Shown in pieces: positions 48,210-57,976 of a DNA stretch of 64,000 nucleotides. The position numbers and the translations under genes were made by a program. Origin of the DNA: Paraphoma chrysanthemicola (Eukaryota > Ascomycota > Dothideomycetes > Pleosporales > Phaeosphaeriaceae); assembly GCA_020744225.1 (NCBI GenBank), contig JAGMWG010000013.1, forward strand, positions 744,001 through 808,000, given 5' to 3'. The notes below the pieces were generated by a model, which saw only the letters and a list, made by a program, of their open reading frames with translations, had not been told where the DNA came from and ran no database searches. Numbering within the stretch: the stretch's first letter is position 1; the number at the start of each line of letters is the position of its first letter.

Positions 48210-48808
48210 TCAAGTAGCAATTGCCTTGCTAGTTTCCTCGTCAATCGCTTCTGCCCGCCAAGAGCAGGACCACCCTCGAAATCGTTTGTCGAAAGCTCTG
48301 CCTCGAATCATGGCTTCTGCCTCCAACCAATACACAGCAGGATACTCGAGTACGAGCTTGGTTGTCTGCGTCTCGATACTGCTGCATCGATTGATGTAGT
48401 TGAACAAATTCAATGCATTGAGGTATTGGTCAGTATCCAAGTGCACGGTCGATGAAGTGAATGAGATGCTGACGCTTGCAGTGTGGAGGGAGAGCACTGC
48501 TACGATAGATGTCAAGACCCGGAAAAGAGCGGTATTATTGCCGGGAGGGTGCAAAAGCTTGAAGTGTAAGCGCTCCAGAGATGGCGACGGATTGAGCCTC
48601 GAGACAGTCGTCTCGGGCATGCGCTTGGCGAGGTCTTCGAGATGAGTAGTCGCGATCTTTCCCACTTCCTGATCCATCTCGGCCTTGACCCGCTTAAAGA
48701 CAAGTACAGGCCGCTGTATGCTGAAAATAGCGCATCCTGTGGTATGGCGAAGATAGCGTAAATCTGGAAACGTAGTTCCGGCGGTAAATCGAGGAAGAGG
48801 AAAGACAT
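48210..48808 (-). pseudogene. F-box-like (LPPELR) family gene, frameshifted copy
   Basis: ATG at 48808 opens SFLFLDLPPELRFQIYAIF, an F-box-like N-terminus, and the frame is coherent to about 48700 (AYSGLYLS). Paralogy then jumps to the +1-shifted frame: the downstream sequence FKRVKAEMDQEVGK matches CRQIKCEIDQECGR of the neighbour at 49097-49858. Frame 1 continues as unrelated Arg/Ser-rich residues. The second frame stays open to the stop at 48210 and looks like family sequence throughout. No intron of workable size fits, so a single-base loss near 48690-48705, either real or a sequencing error, is the simplest reading. If real, the product is truncated just after the F-box-like part. Confidence 0.7.
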
Positions 48809-49096
48809 GTCGGGTAGTAGCGTTGATTGAATTGCCGGGGTGACAATACGAGGTGAGTGTGAGTTGAATGACCGCTGTCGTGTATAAGAAGAGGAAGTAA
48901 GAGTGTGATCACTATCGGCATTTAGTGGAGTGGAAGCGGGAGGCACTAGCGGCTCGTCCTGGAGAGGGCAAGCGCGCAAACAGAATGCTTGTCACATTTA
49001 GGATGCGGCTCGTACTCGACATCGCCCTCCAGAGATGGAAAGCCTCGAAACGAAGGGATCGTAAAGCACAAGATCTTAGGATTCGAGGTAGCATTG

Positions 49097-49858
49097 CTAT
49101 TGTTGTTTGGAATCTAATGCCCCGCCGTGACAGCCGCTTTCCTTCACTGGCAGTATGCCGAGCTTCCCATATATGGAAAGCCCTGCAGATAGACCAGTAT
49201 TGCGCTGCGAAGCTGCCCTTGCTCCTTTTGGCTTTCCTCCAGCGGCTTCAATTCCCAGATGCCGCAAATGGGGTTCCCTGGTGCCATGTTCCATCTGAAA
49301 GCATAACGTCCTCTCCTGATTCCCAGCCCTAGCCAAAAAAAAAGCCATCTTCTTTCCCGCTTTTGGTAAGTACAACACAATGCGACGGGTCTGTAATTCT
49401 GCATTCCGACGCTCTAGCTGGTTGATGACCCAGTAGAATATCCAGTTCCCGTCATCCTCCCAGCTTGCAGTACTCTTGGAATCGACGAAGAGCGCGAGAG
49501 AAACAGATTCGAGATGGAGGTTGAGGATCGGGAGAAAGCCATCATCGTTTGTCTGCTTCATTCGAAAATAGGCGTGAGGGTCAAGCGTGAGGTAGATGTG
49601 CTGCAGTGACCAGTATGGCCAGGTCTCTGGCAATGCACCGAAGTGTGCATATCTGGTAGTGGCCTTCCAATTCTTCTGGAGCAGGGTGATGTGCTTCCTG
49701 AGAAATCGTCCGCATTCTTGATCGATCTCGCACTTGATCTGCCGGCATGTGTAGTAGAAGCCACGGTACTCCGAGAATGGCGCTGAGTGTGGTATAGCAA
49801 TCGCGAGGAGGTTGTAGATGTGGAAACGTAGCTCTACCGCAAGGTCGAAGAACCCCAT
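49097..49858 (-). CDS. F-box-like protein, intact paralogue
   Basis: A 253-residue frame starting MGFFDLAVELRFHIYNLLAI, similar to the (L)PxELRxxIY start of the large fungal F-box-like families; F-box proteins link Skp1-cullin ubiquitin ligases to substrates, but this assignment rests only on the short N-terminus. It is followed by RGFYYTCRQIKCEIDQECG and a region of alternating beta-like segments. It is the closest relative of the frameshifted gene 288 bp downstream, same strand, so the two are a tandem duplication. A run of nine A (49335-49343) inside the frame encodes AFFLA and is a frameshift hazard; the alternate minus frame is open to 49144. The C-terminal 60 residues are therefore less certain. 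Confidence 0.7.
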   Translation of the reverse strand: MGFFDLAVELRFHIYNLLAIAIPHSAPFSEYRGFYYTCRQIKCEIDQECGRFLRKHITLLQKNWKATTRYAHFGALPETWPYWSLQHIYLTLDPHAYFRMKQTNDDGFLPILNLHLESVSLALFVDSKSTASWEDDGNWIFYWVINQLERRNAELQTRRIVLYLPKAGKKMAFFLARAGNQERTLCFQMEHGTREPHLRHLGIEAAGGKPKGARAASQRNTGLSAGLSIYGKLGILPVKESGCHGGALDSKQQ

Positions 49859-51111
49859 GATGTTGCGAGTGGGGTGGTGTTAAGTATTTAGGCTGATGGT
49901 CGTGTAAGTAGACAAAGTTGCGATAGGGAACCGCAAACGGTTGGCCCGGCTGACTCACAGCCACGTGGGTTCTCCTTCACTTAGCCCTTGCGGGAAGCTC
50001 TTTCGCAATCGACCTTGACCCTTACAGTTTGGACCTTCCCCTCTGCGAGGTTTTGCATTGCGCACCATCTCAGTTTCACCCTTGATGACGATATTGTATG
50101 CCTACGGGTTGCTGCTCTTGATTCGAGACATTTAGATCGCGGCATGTCGTCCACCGATATCTTTCGTTACACTAACTTGGTATCACTTCACCAACTTGGC
50201 CCCCCAAGTCAAGCAACCTCGGTTCCGTTTTCTGAGATGAACACGGAGATTCCGGTATTGTGTGGCGTACATATTGGCGAGAAAACTAAAATTTAATGTG
50301 CGACGACTCTATCTTCAATCAAGGCCGTATAGCTGCAAATATTTTGACGAGTGGTGGCGTTGCCCTAAAATGTATGCATAGACTATGCCTGACTCAGATG
50401 CAGTAGGGGTGATATATCAATGGCGGCGAATATGAAGAGTTGACATGAAGGCAGTTACTAAAAGTGATGCATGGGCATTCGCTCCGTGCATCAAGCCTGT
50501 TCTCTCGTGTCAGCTCTGTGTCTAGAAAGACTCACAGTTTCAGTGAGTCGCGCAGATGATCACGGAACTCTCTCCATACGTTTCCTACATCAAGCAAGGC
50601 GGGGAGGTCGCATCTGCACCAAATTCGACATGGCCAGTATTGCGCAAGCTGTGTGTCACTATAATTGCGCTTACTCTACCTATCAGCAGTTATTGCTTGA
50701 TGTTTCGGCGCTCATGATGTGTGTAAATCACGTCTTCCAGCCATGTGGATGTGAACAGAAATGTGCACTGTAGAATTTGATCTAATGATCCATACGTCTA
50801 GCGTTCTTTCAAGGGAAAGTGATTGGATTGGTATGTGGCGATGAAAAGCTTTGGGATGTACGGTATGTTGTAACACTCTCGTGACACGTCTCCGCACTTC
50901 CCGTCCATTCTTTGTTTTGAAAAAGGCTGTCTCCAATGAGTTCATTGAGCAGCGTTACGATTCGTCAAGGTAGTCCTTGGTAAATGGTCATGGTGTTTAG
51001 TTGAAACGAGTTGGAACCTCGCGCAATTTACAGCTGCAGAGTGCCACACGTAATGGAAAACATCATCCTTCACATACTTCAACAATGTTTTATAATTACT
51101 CGCATCTTGAA
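49859..51111. other. Intergenic: F-box-like promoter and P450 3' region
   Basis: 1.25 kb. A frame at 50471-50773 (plus, Cys-containing, 100 residues) was considered but lacks a convincing signal peptide or family. The rest is AT-rich spacer. Confidence 0.5.
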
Positions 51112-52737
51112 CTATGCCATATGCGGTAGACCTGCCGCATTGAACGCTTTCGAGGGCGCTGGTGACGTGCTTCTCGGCGAGTTCATCGCCGAATCCTGCC
51201 TTACCTCCGTCTTTGGAGGCCACTTGACACGCTTCTCCGCCCTGACATATAAATTATTCGGCCTGATGAGCTGGAACATAGGGTCGTATTCGATCGTCTC
51301 GTCTCCGTCCTTGATGAACTTGTATCGCCATATTAGCTTCGGCAAGAAGATCTTGATCTCTTGTAACGCGAAGTTGAAGCCGATACACATGCGCGGTCCC
51401 ATAGCAAAGGGTATATATGCTGCCTTGTGTCGGTTCTTGACCTCCTCCGTTTCCCATCTGTCCGGGTTGAACTGGGCCGGGTTATCCCATAAGGCAGGGT
51501 TGTTGTGAATGTGATGCAGAGCGGGAATGATGACTGATTCTTTGGCTAGCTTATATCCGCCTGGTAATATCATATCGACTTTGGCTGTTCGCCCAGGCTG
51601 GAAAGAAGGATTGTGCCGCCGTTGAGTTTCCTTGATGAAGCGATCAAGGTAGACGAGTTTGTTGGTGTAGTCTGAGGTTAGTTCCATTTCGTCGTTGAAG
51701 TCATTGTCGACCAATTCTTGCAGGAGCTTCTCGTGCACTCCAGGGTAAGTCACAAGGCCGTAAATGAGCCATGAGAGAAGTGATGAGGTTGTAGTGAAAC
51801 CAGCACCGGTGGCCACGACGAGAGCTTCCTTGAGACTGGTCTTGGGTATCTTCTCTCCTTTGTTGTCGGTGGCGCGGATGGCATAATCAACCATGTTAGC
51901 TGCACTCAACGCAGCTTCTTGTAGTGGTAGGTCTCCAACACCGCCACTGGCAGCCTGCTGGATGCACTCCTCGATCAGGACTTCCATGCGCGCCTTCTTC
52001 GTCTTGAGAAGCTTGGGATCACCGAAGGGCAAGTTGGCGTACCAGCTGCCCCACGAAGTGACCTTCTTATTGAGGTGCAATGTTTCGGCGATCAACATGA
52101 CGATCTCATGTATTGGCGCATCCACAGCAGAGAAGTGCTTGAGATCCATTCCAAGCATCAGCTCAGCTACAGCTTGCGAGCCAAGTTTGAGCATGTACAT
52201 GTAGACATTCCATGATTGACCAGTCTCGTCTAAGCTATCGAAGACCTTGTAAGATTCTTCGATCGTCTTTTGTATCTTAGGTGCATAGTGTCGGACGGCC
52301 TTTGGACCTAGGGCAGGGGGTAGGAACTTGTGCGTCACTCTCCATTCTGGTGTATCTGTATCGCCTAGAAAGACACCTGCCTCTGGAGTCTTGATGGCGT
52401 GGAGGGGATGAGATTCATTGATCTTCTTTGTAAAGAAGTCGGATTCCGCAAAAGCAATCGCAGCAATATCCGGATCATTCGTGTGGTAAATGGTTTGACC
52501 CATGTTCGTCGTTTTCATAACAGATCCATACTTTTCGAAGAGACGTTGATGATTTCCGAGATGGTCCGGGAAGACTTCGAAAAAATTGCCCACCCAAGGA
52601 AGGCCTTTGGAACCCGGGATTTCACGAACTGATCGGCCGTCGATTGTGATAGCAATAGGACTGCTTGAAGCAACAACGTCTGAAACCTCGTACAATTCGT
52701 TGTCGTCACTTTGAAAGCCGATGCCTGATGAATTCAT
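51112..52737 (-). CDS. Cytochrome P450, CYP102/CYP505-like, no reductase domain and no membrane anchor
   Basis: Haem-thiolate oxidase of 541 residues in one exon. The haem loop FAMGPRMCIG (Cys451) is canonical, the K-helix ExxR is ETQR, and FNPDRW fits the PERF region. The N-terminus is hydrophilic up to IPGSKGLPWVGN, with no anchor helix. The sequence EWRVTHKFLPPALGPKAVRHY resembles the C-helix region of the CYP102/CYP505 group, whose members are often fused to a reductase; here the chain ends soon after the haem domain. In the I-helix, where AGx(D/E)TT is usual, this protein has A312-G-F-T-T-T: Thr315 replaces the acid. The start is ATG 52737, as upstream frame begins only at TTG. It is divergent from a b5/b5-reductase fusion gene, a possible electron donor. 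The substrate is unknown. Confidence 0.9.
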   Translation of the reverse strand: MNSSGIGFQSDDNELYEVSDVVASSSPIAITIDGRSVREIPGSKGLPWVGNFFEVFPDHLGNHQRLFEKYGSVMKTTNMGQTIYHTNDPDIAAIAFAESDFFTKKINESHPLHAIKTPEAGVFLGDTDTPEWRVTHKFLPPALGPKAVRHYAPKIQKTIEESYKVFDSLDETGQSWNVYMYMLKLGSQAVAELMLGMDLKHFSAVDAPIHEIVMLIAETLHLNKKVTSWGSWYANLPFGDPKLLKTKKARMEVLIEECIQQAASGGVGDLPLQEAALSAANMVDYAIRATDNKGEKIPKTSLKEALVVATGAGFTTTSSLLSWLIYGLVTYPGVHEKLLQELVDNDFNDEMELTSDYTNKLVYLDRFIKETQRRHNPSFQPGRTAKVDMILPGGYKLAKESVIIPALHHIHNNPALWDNPAQFNPDRWETEEVKNRHKAAYIPFAMGPRMCIGFNFALQEIKIFLPKLIWRYKFIKDGDETIEYDPMFQLIRPNNLYVRAEKRVKWPPKTEVRQDSAMNSPRSTSPAPSKAFNAAGLPHMA

Positions 52738-53366
52738 AAGTACGAAGGTCAAGGTAAAGACTTAAGTGTGCAAAACGTACCACTCGCGACAACAACAGCA
52801 AAATGAGAAGCAACAAGGTCTCTCAACCCATCAAGATCAACATCCTGAGCAAATGAGACTGGCCGAGCACAGGCCGGAGACTCTCCCGATAGGTAGAAAG
52901 ACTGAGATTGCATCATGTAGGAGCCGGTCGTATCGTGAGAATAGAACGAAGGAAAAAGAAAGCTTTTGCGGCTCATTTATTGAGCGTCAATCACCGCCTC
53001 TTGAATGCGTGCGACATAAAGATAGTCGGCCGACGATGCAGATCGGCCAACTCGGAGAGACCAGGGTACGAAGACAGGGTTTAGCAGGACACGACCCACC
53101 TCATGTCCGCAAATGCGCGCTCTCCGATTGGATGCATAGACAATCGCAGAGCGTCAAGGTACCGAGGTAGACGACATGTAGCGGTCAAAGTCGTCAATGA
53201 CCCACAGTAAAGGAGAAAGATTGAGCGTTGTTAAAATTCAGGAGAGCTGTCTTATCGGCCGAGGCTCTGCAATATTTTCGAGTAGTCAATGCTGATATCA
53301 AGAACAAGTCTCCAGCATCCCATCTCGTAAATTTTTTCAACAACTTTCTCTCGATAGAAAACTAAG
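52738..53366. promoter_or_regulatory. Shared divergent promoter, P450 (-) and b5/b5-reductase (+)
   Basis: 629 bp separates the two ATGs, suggesting joint regulation. The frames within it lack domains. I see no clear TATA box or named factor site. Confidence 0.5.
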
Positions 53367-54834
53367 ATGGCAGAACATCAAACCTACAGCTCCCTTGATG
53401 TAGCGGCGCATTCAAAGAAGGACGATCTTTGGGTCATCATCCATGGTCAAGGTAAGCTGCCTCCCTCGCGAGACGAAACGTGCATACTGATTAGCACTCG
53501 TAGTTTACGACGTTACGAAATACGTGAGAGATCACCCTGGTGGAGAAGATATTCTTGTTGATGTTGCTGGCAAAGTCGCATCGGAAGAGTATGACGAAGT
53601 CGGCCATTCAGAAGATGCAGATGAGATCCTCAAGGGCTATCTCATTGGCACCGCCTCTGATTACAAAGTCAAACGCTCGACAGCTGTGAAGTTGGTTCAG
53701 AACATGAGCTCACCGGCAGAAGTAGCGAAAAGCAGAATGCCATCTTCACTTCCCAGTGTAGCCAAGATCGCGGCAGGACCTCTCATCATTGCAGCAGTTG
53801 CGTATGGCGCTTCGTCGTACCTACCAACAACCACGAGGAACCTTCTTTCTGGATTGTCGATATCGCAAATACCTGTAATCCCAGGCGAAAACTCACGTTA
53901 TCACCTACCTGGCCCCGTTTTCGGCGGATTTGCGATTGCCAGCGTCTTGTCAACAATCGCAGCAGGTATGATTGGCAAGGAGCTTTCCAAGTTTACACAT
54001 ATCGAGTCAGGCTTCGGTAGAAACCTCCCTCGGAGGAAAGCGGTTTCGAAGATGAGACCAACGAATCCACATCTCGTCAAAGGCTTCCTTGACGCCAAAG
54101 AGTTCAAGGGTCTCAAGGTATCAAAGATCGAACAACTATCGCCCAACGTATATCGATACGTTTTCGCGCTTCCAAGACCACAAGACATTGTCGGTCTCCC
54201 AATCGGCCAACACGTCTCCATCAAGGCCGCCATCGATGGCAAAACCGTGCAGAGATCCTATACGCCAACCTCAAACAATCTCGACCGTGGAGTCTTGGAA
54301 CTCGTCATCAAAGTTTATCCTGATGGCCAGCTGACCGGCAAATACTTTGCCAATTTGAAAGTGGGCGATGAAGTCCAGTTGAGGGGTCCGAAAGGAGCAA
54401 TGCGGTACCAAGTAGGGCATTGCAAGAAGATCGGAATGATTGCAGGGGGCACTGGAGTGACGCCAATGTACCAGTTGATCCGGGCAATTTGCGAGGACGA
54501 GAGAGATACCACCGAAGTGTCATTGATCTTCGCAAATCGGACCGAGGAAGACATCCTGCTCAGGGAGGATCTTGAGACCTTTGCGAGGAGGTATCCGAAA
54601 AACTTCAAGCTTTGGTTCATGCTTGACAATGCCCCTAAAGACTGGGTCTACGGAAAGGGCTTTGTAACGGCGGACGTGATGAGGGAGAGGTTACCGTCGC
54701 CAGGACCAGACACGAAGTTCATGCTCTGTGGACCACCAGGGATGGTCAATGCAGCAAAGAAAGCTCTGGTATCGCTCGGAGCTGAGGCGCCCGGAGCACT
54801 CGCCAAGCTGACTGATGAGATCTTCTGCTTCTGA
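53367..54834 (+). CDS. Cytochrome b5 - NADH-cytochrome b5 reductase fusion
   Basis: One polypeptide carrying both electron carrier and reductase: NADH to FAD to b5 haem. Exons 53367-53451 and 53504-54834 (52 bp intron) give 471 residues. The b5 domain (about 5-80) has the haem ligands H39 (DHPGG) and H63 (VGHS) and starts with the usual YSSLDVAAHSKKDDLWVIIH. One or two hydrophobic segments (about 127-150 and 177-198) suggest membrane insertion between the domains. The reductase (about 225-471) has the FAD motif RSYTP (279-283), the NAD(P) glycine motif GGTGVTP (343-349) and CGPPG (from C437), and ends in LTDEIFCF. Fungal Cbr1 and Mcr1 lack the b5 domain; animal CYB5R4 has a comparable order with an extra domain. 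The neighbouring divergent P450 is a likely partner, by inference only. Confidence 0.93.
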
Positions 54835-56037
54835 GACGTTTTGTCATTGTGACAGGAATGGGACAGTGTGAGCGCAGTGCGAGGCTAGAAGGGGCTCTGG
54901 AGGGCCGCGCAGCTAAGGGTTTTATCGCTGCTTGGTCCGTGCCCAATGTGCCGAGGCTCTGCTTGCGACGACTACCCCTTTGTAGCGTCGATCTAGACAG
55001 TTGCATCTACCTTTGCGAACAGATCTTTTTTAAGGAGCCTCAAGTCATTGGAAACGCTATCAAATATGAGATGCGACAAAGACTACACATAAATGTTCAC
55101 ATGATCGTCCGCTGGCAGGGTCGGAACCATCGAGCACGACACCAGCACAATCGCATGCATGGCATGATTTGGAGACATGCGAGATGGCCGCACGATATCC
55201 AAGATGTAGCCTCATCATAATAAACGAGCAATCGAGCCTTCTGTTGACACAATGACGTCAGGCTGAAATGGCCAACTTCAAATGCGCGAGAATTCATATT
55301 GGACTCATAACGTGACACTGAAGTCAGTGTCAAAAATAATTTCCGGAGCGGCAACTAGCCTTGCCTTAAGAGATTGCCAATGCAGTGAAAGCATGCTTGA
55401 AGTGCGATGCCAGTGCCATGAAAAGCGTTCCTCTCGGCTGAACCACCCGTTTGAGCCCTTGCAGGAGTAAGTCTACCATACTTCGACGCCTAGAAGCGGA
55501 CAGCCTCCGCCGGATCACGTATACGCACTTTTAATGCATTTCGATAATTCATTCACATCGTAGATAGGCGTGGCCCAGAATGATCTGGCTAATTTCTACC
55601 TGTTGATTATTGCAAGGCACTCTGTTCCTGATCTGTTACCAAGTTCTACCTGCACAATGTCTTGGCAATCACTAGATGATGATGGCGGCCCGCCAGGCAC
55701 ATTCTTGAGTGTGTATATACTCGCTCGCCGAATGGGTAAGTAGCTGATGGCTCGCGACCGCACAGTGTAGCTTCCTTAAATCGCTGTAGTATGCGCATGT
55801 GCTGCGGCAGGATTTAATGCGAATATCCACGAGTACATTTTTCTGTCATAAAAGTTCCTCGTGGATACTTAATTTTACATGAAATTTATGCAGTGGTGAT
55901 TTGGATGAGGACAGTCATTGTGTGGGTGCTATGAATTATAAATCTTAGAGAGCGCCATGATTGCTTGTACTTATGAACGGATTAGGTGTCCATGATCATG
56001 AACTGAATACACAGCATGTCTCAGAAATAGACGGGTA
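54835..56037. other. Intergenic between b5/b5-reductase and RING genes (3' ends)
   Basis: 1.2 kb between convergent genes. A start-like ATG at 55657 opens 27 codons (MSWQSLDDDGGPPGTFLS...) and meets a good donor (GTAAGT) at 55735, but no continuation exon is identifiable, so it may be a relic or chance. The rest is AT-rich. Confidence 0.4.
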
Positions 56038-57171
56038 CTATTCAGTCAGTAAAATTGACCCTTGCCCAGTCTCCTGCTCCCACAATTTCTGCAGCTTCAT
56101 TTCTTCTTTGAAGAACATAATCGAGATAATGGTATCCTGGATGCGCGACCGCTCCGTGCGGAGGTGCACCAATTGCTCTTGGTAATTTTCAACTCCCTCC
56201 GGATCTTTGACCCGATAATGAGGAGTGAATAGCTCAGTGCGGCAGTACGGGCATGTATGACTCATGCTATCACATCCAGAAATCCACTTTTGAAGGCAGT
56301 CCGCACAGTAGATGTGTCCGCATGTTGTTCGAGTTCCTGAAGATATCAGCGAGTCACAACATACAATGCATGTGTGCTCGGAAAGCTCCTCAGTAGAGAG
56401 CTTCGACGATACATCGCTAAGAGCGATGGGCTCACCATCCCATTCCTTCTGTGCTGCTTGTAAGAAGCGCTGCACGACGGCTTCGTCGTCATGGATGAGT
56501 CTCTCGCACTGTAGCAGGCAAAAGCGATACTCTTCCTCGATGTCATACGTATCGGGAATTTGGAAGTCTTTGCAAAGCTGAAGCAAGCTTGTCTCGATAT
56601 CAAGGAGAGTGCCACCTTGTGCCCGTTGACTATAGAGATTGAGGCGCTGGAGAATCGCGTATATGCACAGAGCTCGCTGTCGTGGAAAACTAGTCATTCC
56701 AGCAATCGGCTCGTTCAGCGCGAGATTCCAAAGCGAATGCTGATGCTTCCGTATTGTCGACAACAGGTGGTCGACAATCCGCACCCTAGCCAAGATCTCT
56801 GAAGTGTGAGCGGCAGGTGGCAATGCCGCGTGGGCGTCCAAGGAAGTAAGGAGCTGTACGTCTCTAGTCAGATTAAGACAATCAAGATCCCCCTGATTCA
56901 GCAACGAAATGCTGGACATGTTCTTCATCAACAAAATGCGGCTAAGATCCACATCATCCGGTGGCGCATGCAAGTTGGCGATGAATCCCTCGAGTCGGCT
57001 GATTGCTGGTTGAGGTCGATAGACTATCCGAGAGCGCGAAGTGATACCAATCTGCTCCAGTAGCTCTTGAGCTACCATGGGACGTAAGCTTTCCGGATGG
57101 TTGTGCAACGTACCGTCGATTTGCACAAGCGCTAGAGATACTCCCGGGCCAGACAAGATGCTTGTGTCCAT
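56038..57171 (-). CDS. C3HC4 RING-finger protein, probable E3 ubiquitin ligase
   Basis: A 377-residue single-exon protein. The RING domain spans about 268-313: CIVCCDSLI (first pair), then TCGHIYCADCL (central C-x-H-x2-C-x2-C) and CPYCRTELF (last pair), a standard RING-HC spacing. Upstream is a mostly helical region (about 60-255) with charged segments (SLLQLCKDFQ, EEEYRFCLLQCERLIHDDE) and no recognised fold; a short C-terminal helix follows the RING (HLRTERSRIQDTIISIMFFK). The architecture, RING near the C-terminus after a helical domain, occurs in poorly studied fungal RING proteins. ATG 57171 is used because the frame upstream begins at TTG. It is divergent from the TauD-type gene with 805 bp between starts. 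The target is unknown. Confidence 0.87.
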   Translation of the reverse strand: MDTSILSGPGVSLALVQIDGTLHNHPESLRPMVAQELLEQIGITSRSRIVYRPQPAISRLEGFIANLHAPPDDVDLSRILLMKNMSSISLLNQGDLDCLNLTRDVQLLTSLDAHAALPPAAHTSEILARVRIVDHLLSTIRKHQHSLWNLALNEPIAGMTSFPRQRALCIYAILQRLNLYSQRAQGGTLLDIETSLLQLCKDFQIPDTYDIEEEYRFCLLQCERLIHDDEAVVQRFLQAAQKEWDGEPIALSDVSSKLSTEELSEHTCIVCCDSLISSGTRTTCGHIYCADCLQKWISGCDSMSHTCPYCRTELFTPHYRVKDPEGVENYQEQLVHLRTERSRIQDTIISIMFFKEEMKLQKLWEQETGQGSILLTE

Positions 57172-57976
57172 ACTTCTGGCACCCAATTATGAGAGGATTT
57201 GTGATTCAGATAATTTCTTAGGTGTTGATTGGTAGTGGGTTTGATACTCGTGAGCGTAAGTGATGAAGCGGTAGGGACGAGCAACAAGAGAGGATATTAT
57301 GTAGATTGTAGAAGTCCATTGTGAATAGATCGTATGAAAGTAAAGTCATTTTCGAACTACCGGGATCAAAAATTGTACAAGTGATGTGTGCGCACAATGT
57401 TCGCGTAAAATATAAGAGAAGTGGTCCTACTGCTAACGGGCCTGTGAAGTCCTACGCGGAAGCCTAGAGGGCACAAGCGATTACACCTAGCTTCATTGTT
57501 TCAGGGAGGATCGAAGCAAAATTCAGAGAAGAAGGGGAAGGCCACATCCTATACGTATGTGCACGGAGTAGGTGCTTGATCATACCAATGAGAAGATGAC
57601 ATGGCCCGGTGTGCTTCATGCTTGGACCAAGTATCAGAAGCTCCGTTCACAGACGGCTGTCTAGCTTCCGCAGTTCTTTCTAACACGAACGAAAACCAAG
57701 AAGATATGCCGAAGATGTTCAGGCTTCTATGATATCGGAGCTGATAGTCTGTTTGACGGACTCGAGTTGTTCTTGAGGGTCGTCGGGATTAAGCCGGGTT
57801 TATCTAGCCTCTGGTTTACCCCTCTCACATCACACCCCCCTATCATCACAATTCCTCGCCACATCAGCCAAGCTCGATAAGCAGGATGGCCAGCTGTAAT
57901 ATCAACAAACGAGTGATAGCAAGCTTCCAACCTTCAGTCAACCCGTGGAAGGACCCCTCTTCTATCCATTCCAACA
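57172..57976. promoter_or_regulatory. Divergent promoter, RING gene (-) and TauD-type gene (+)
   Basis: 805 bp carrying both promoters. The stretch before the TauD-type ATG is C-rich. No gene is supported. Confidence 0.5.

Noticed and set aside
50471..50773. Possible small Cys-containing secreted protein (100 residues, plus)
   Set aside because: The N-terminus is not a convincing signal peptide and no promoter or conservation is visible.
55657..55740. First exon of an extra gene
   Set aside because: Good start and donor, but no continuation exon could be found; left as a note on the spacer.
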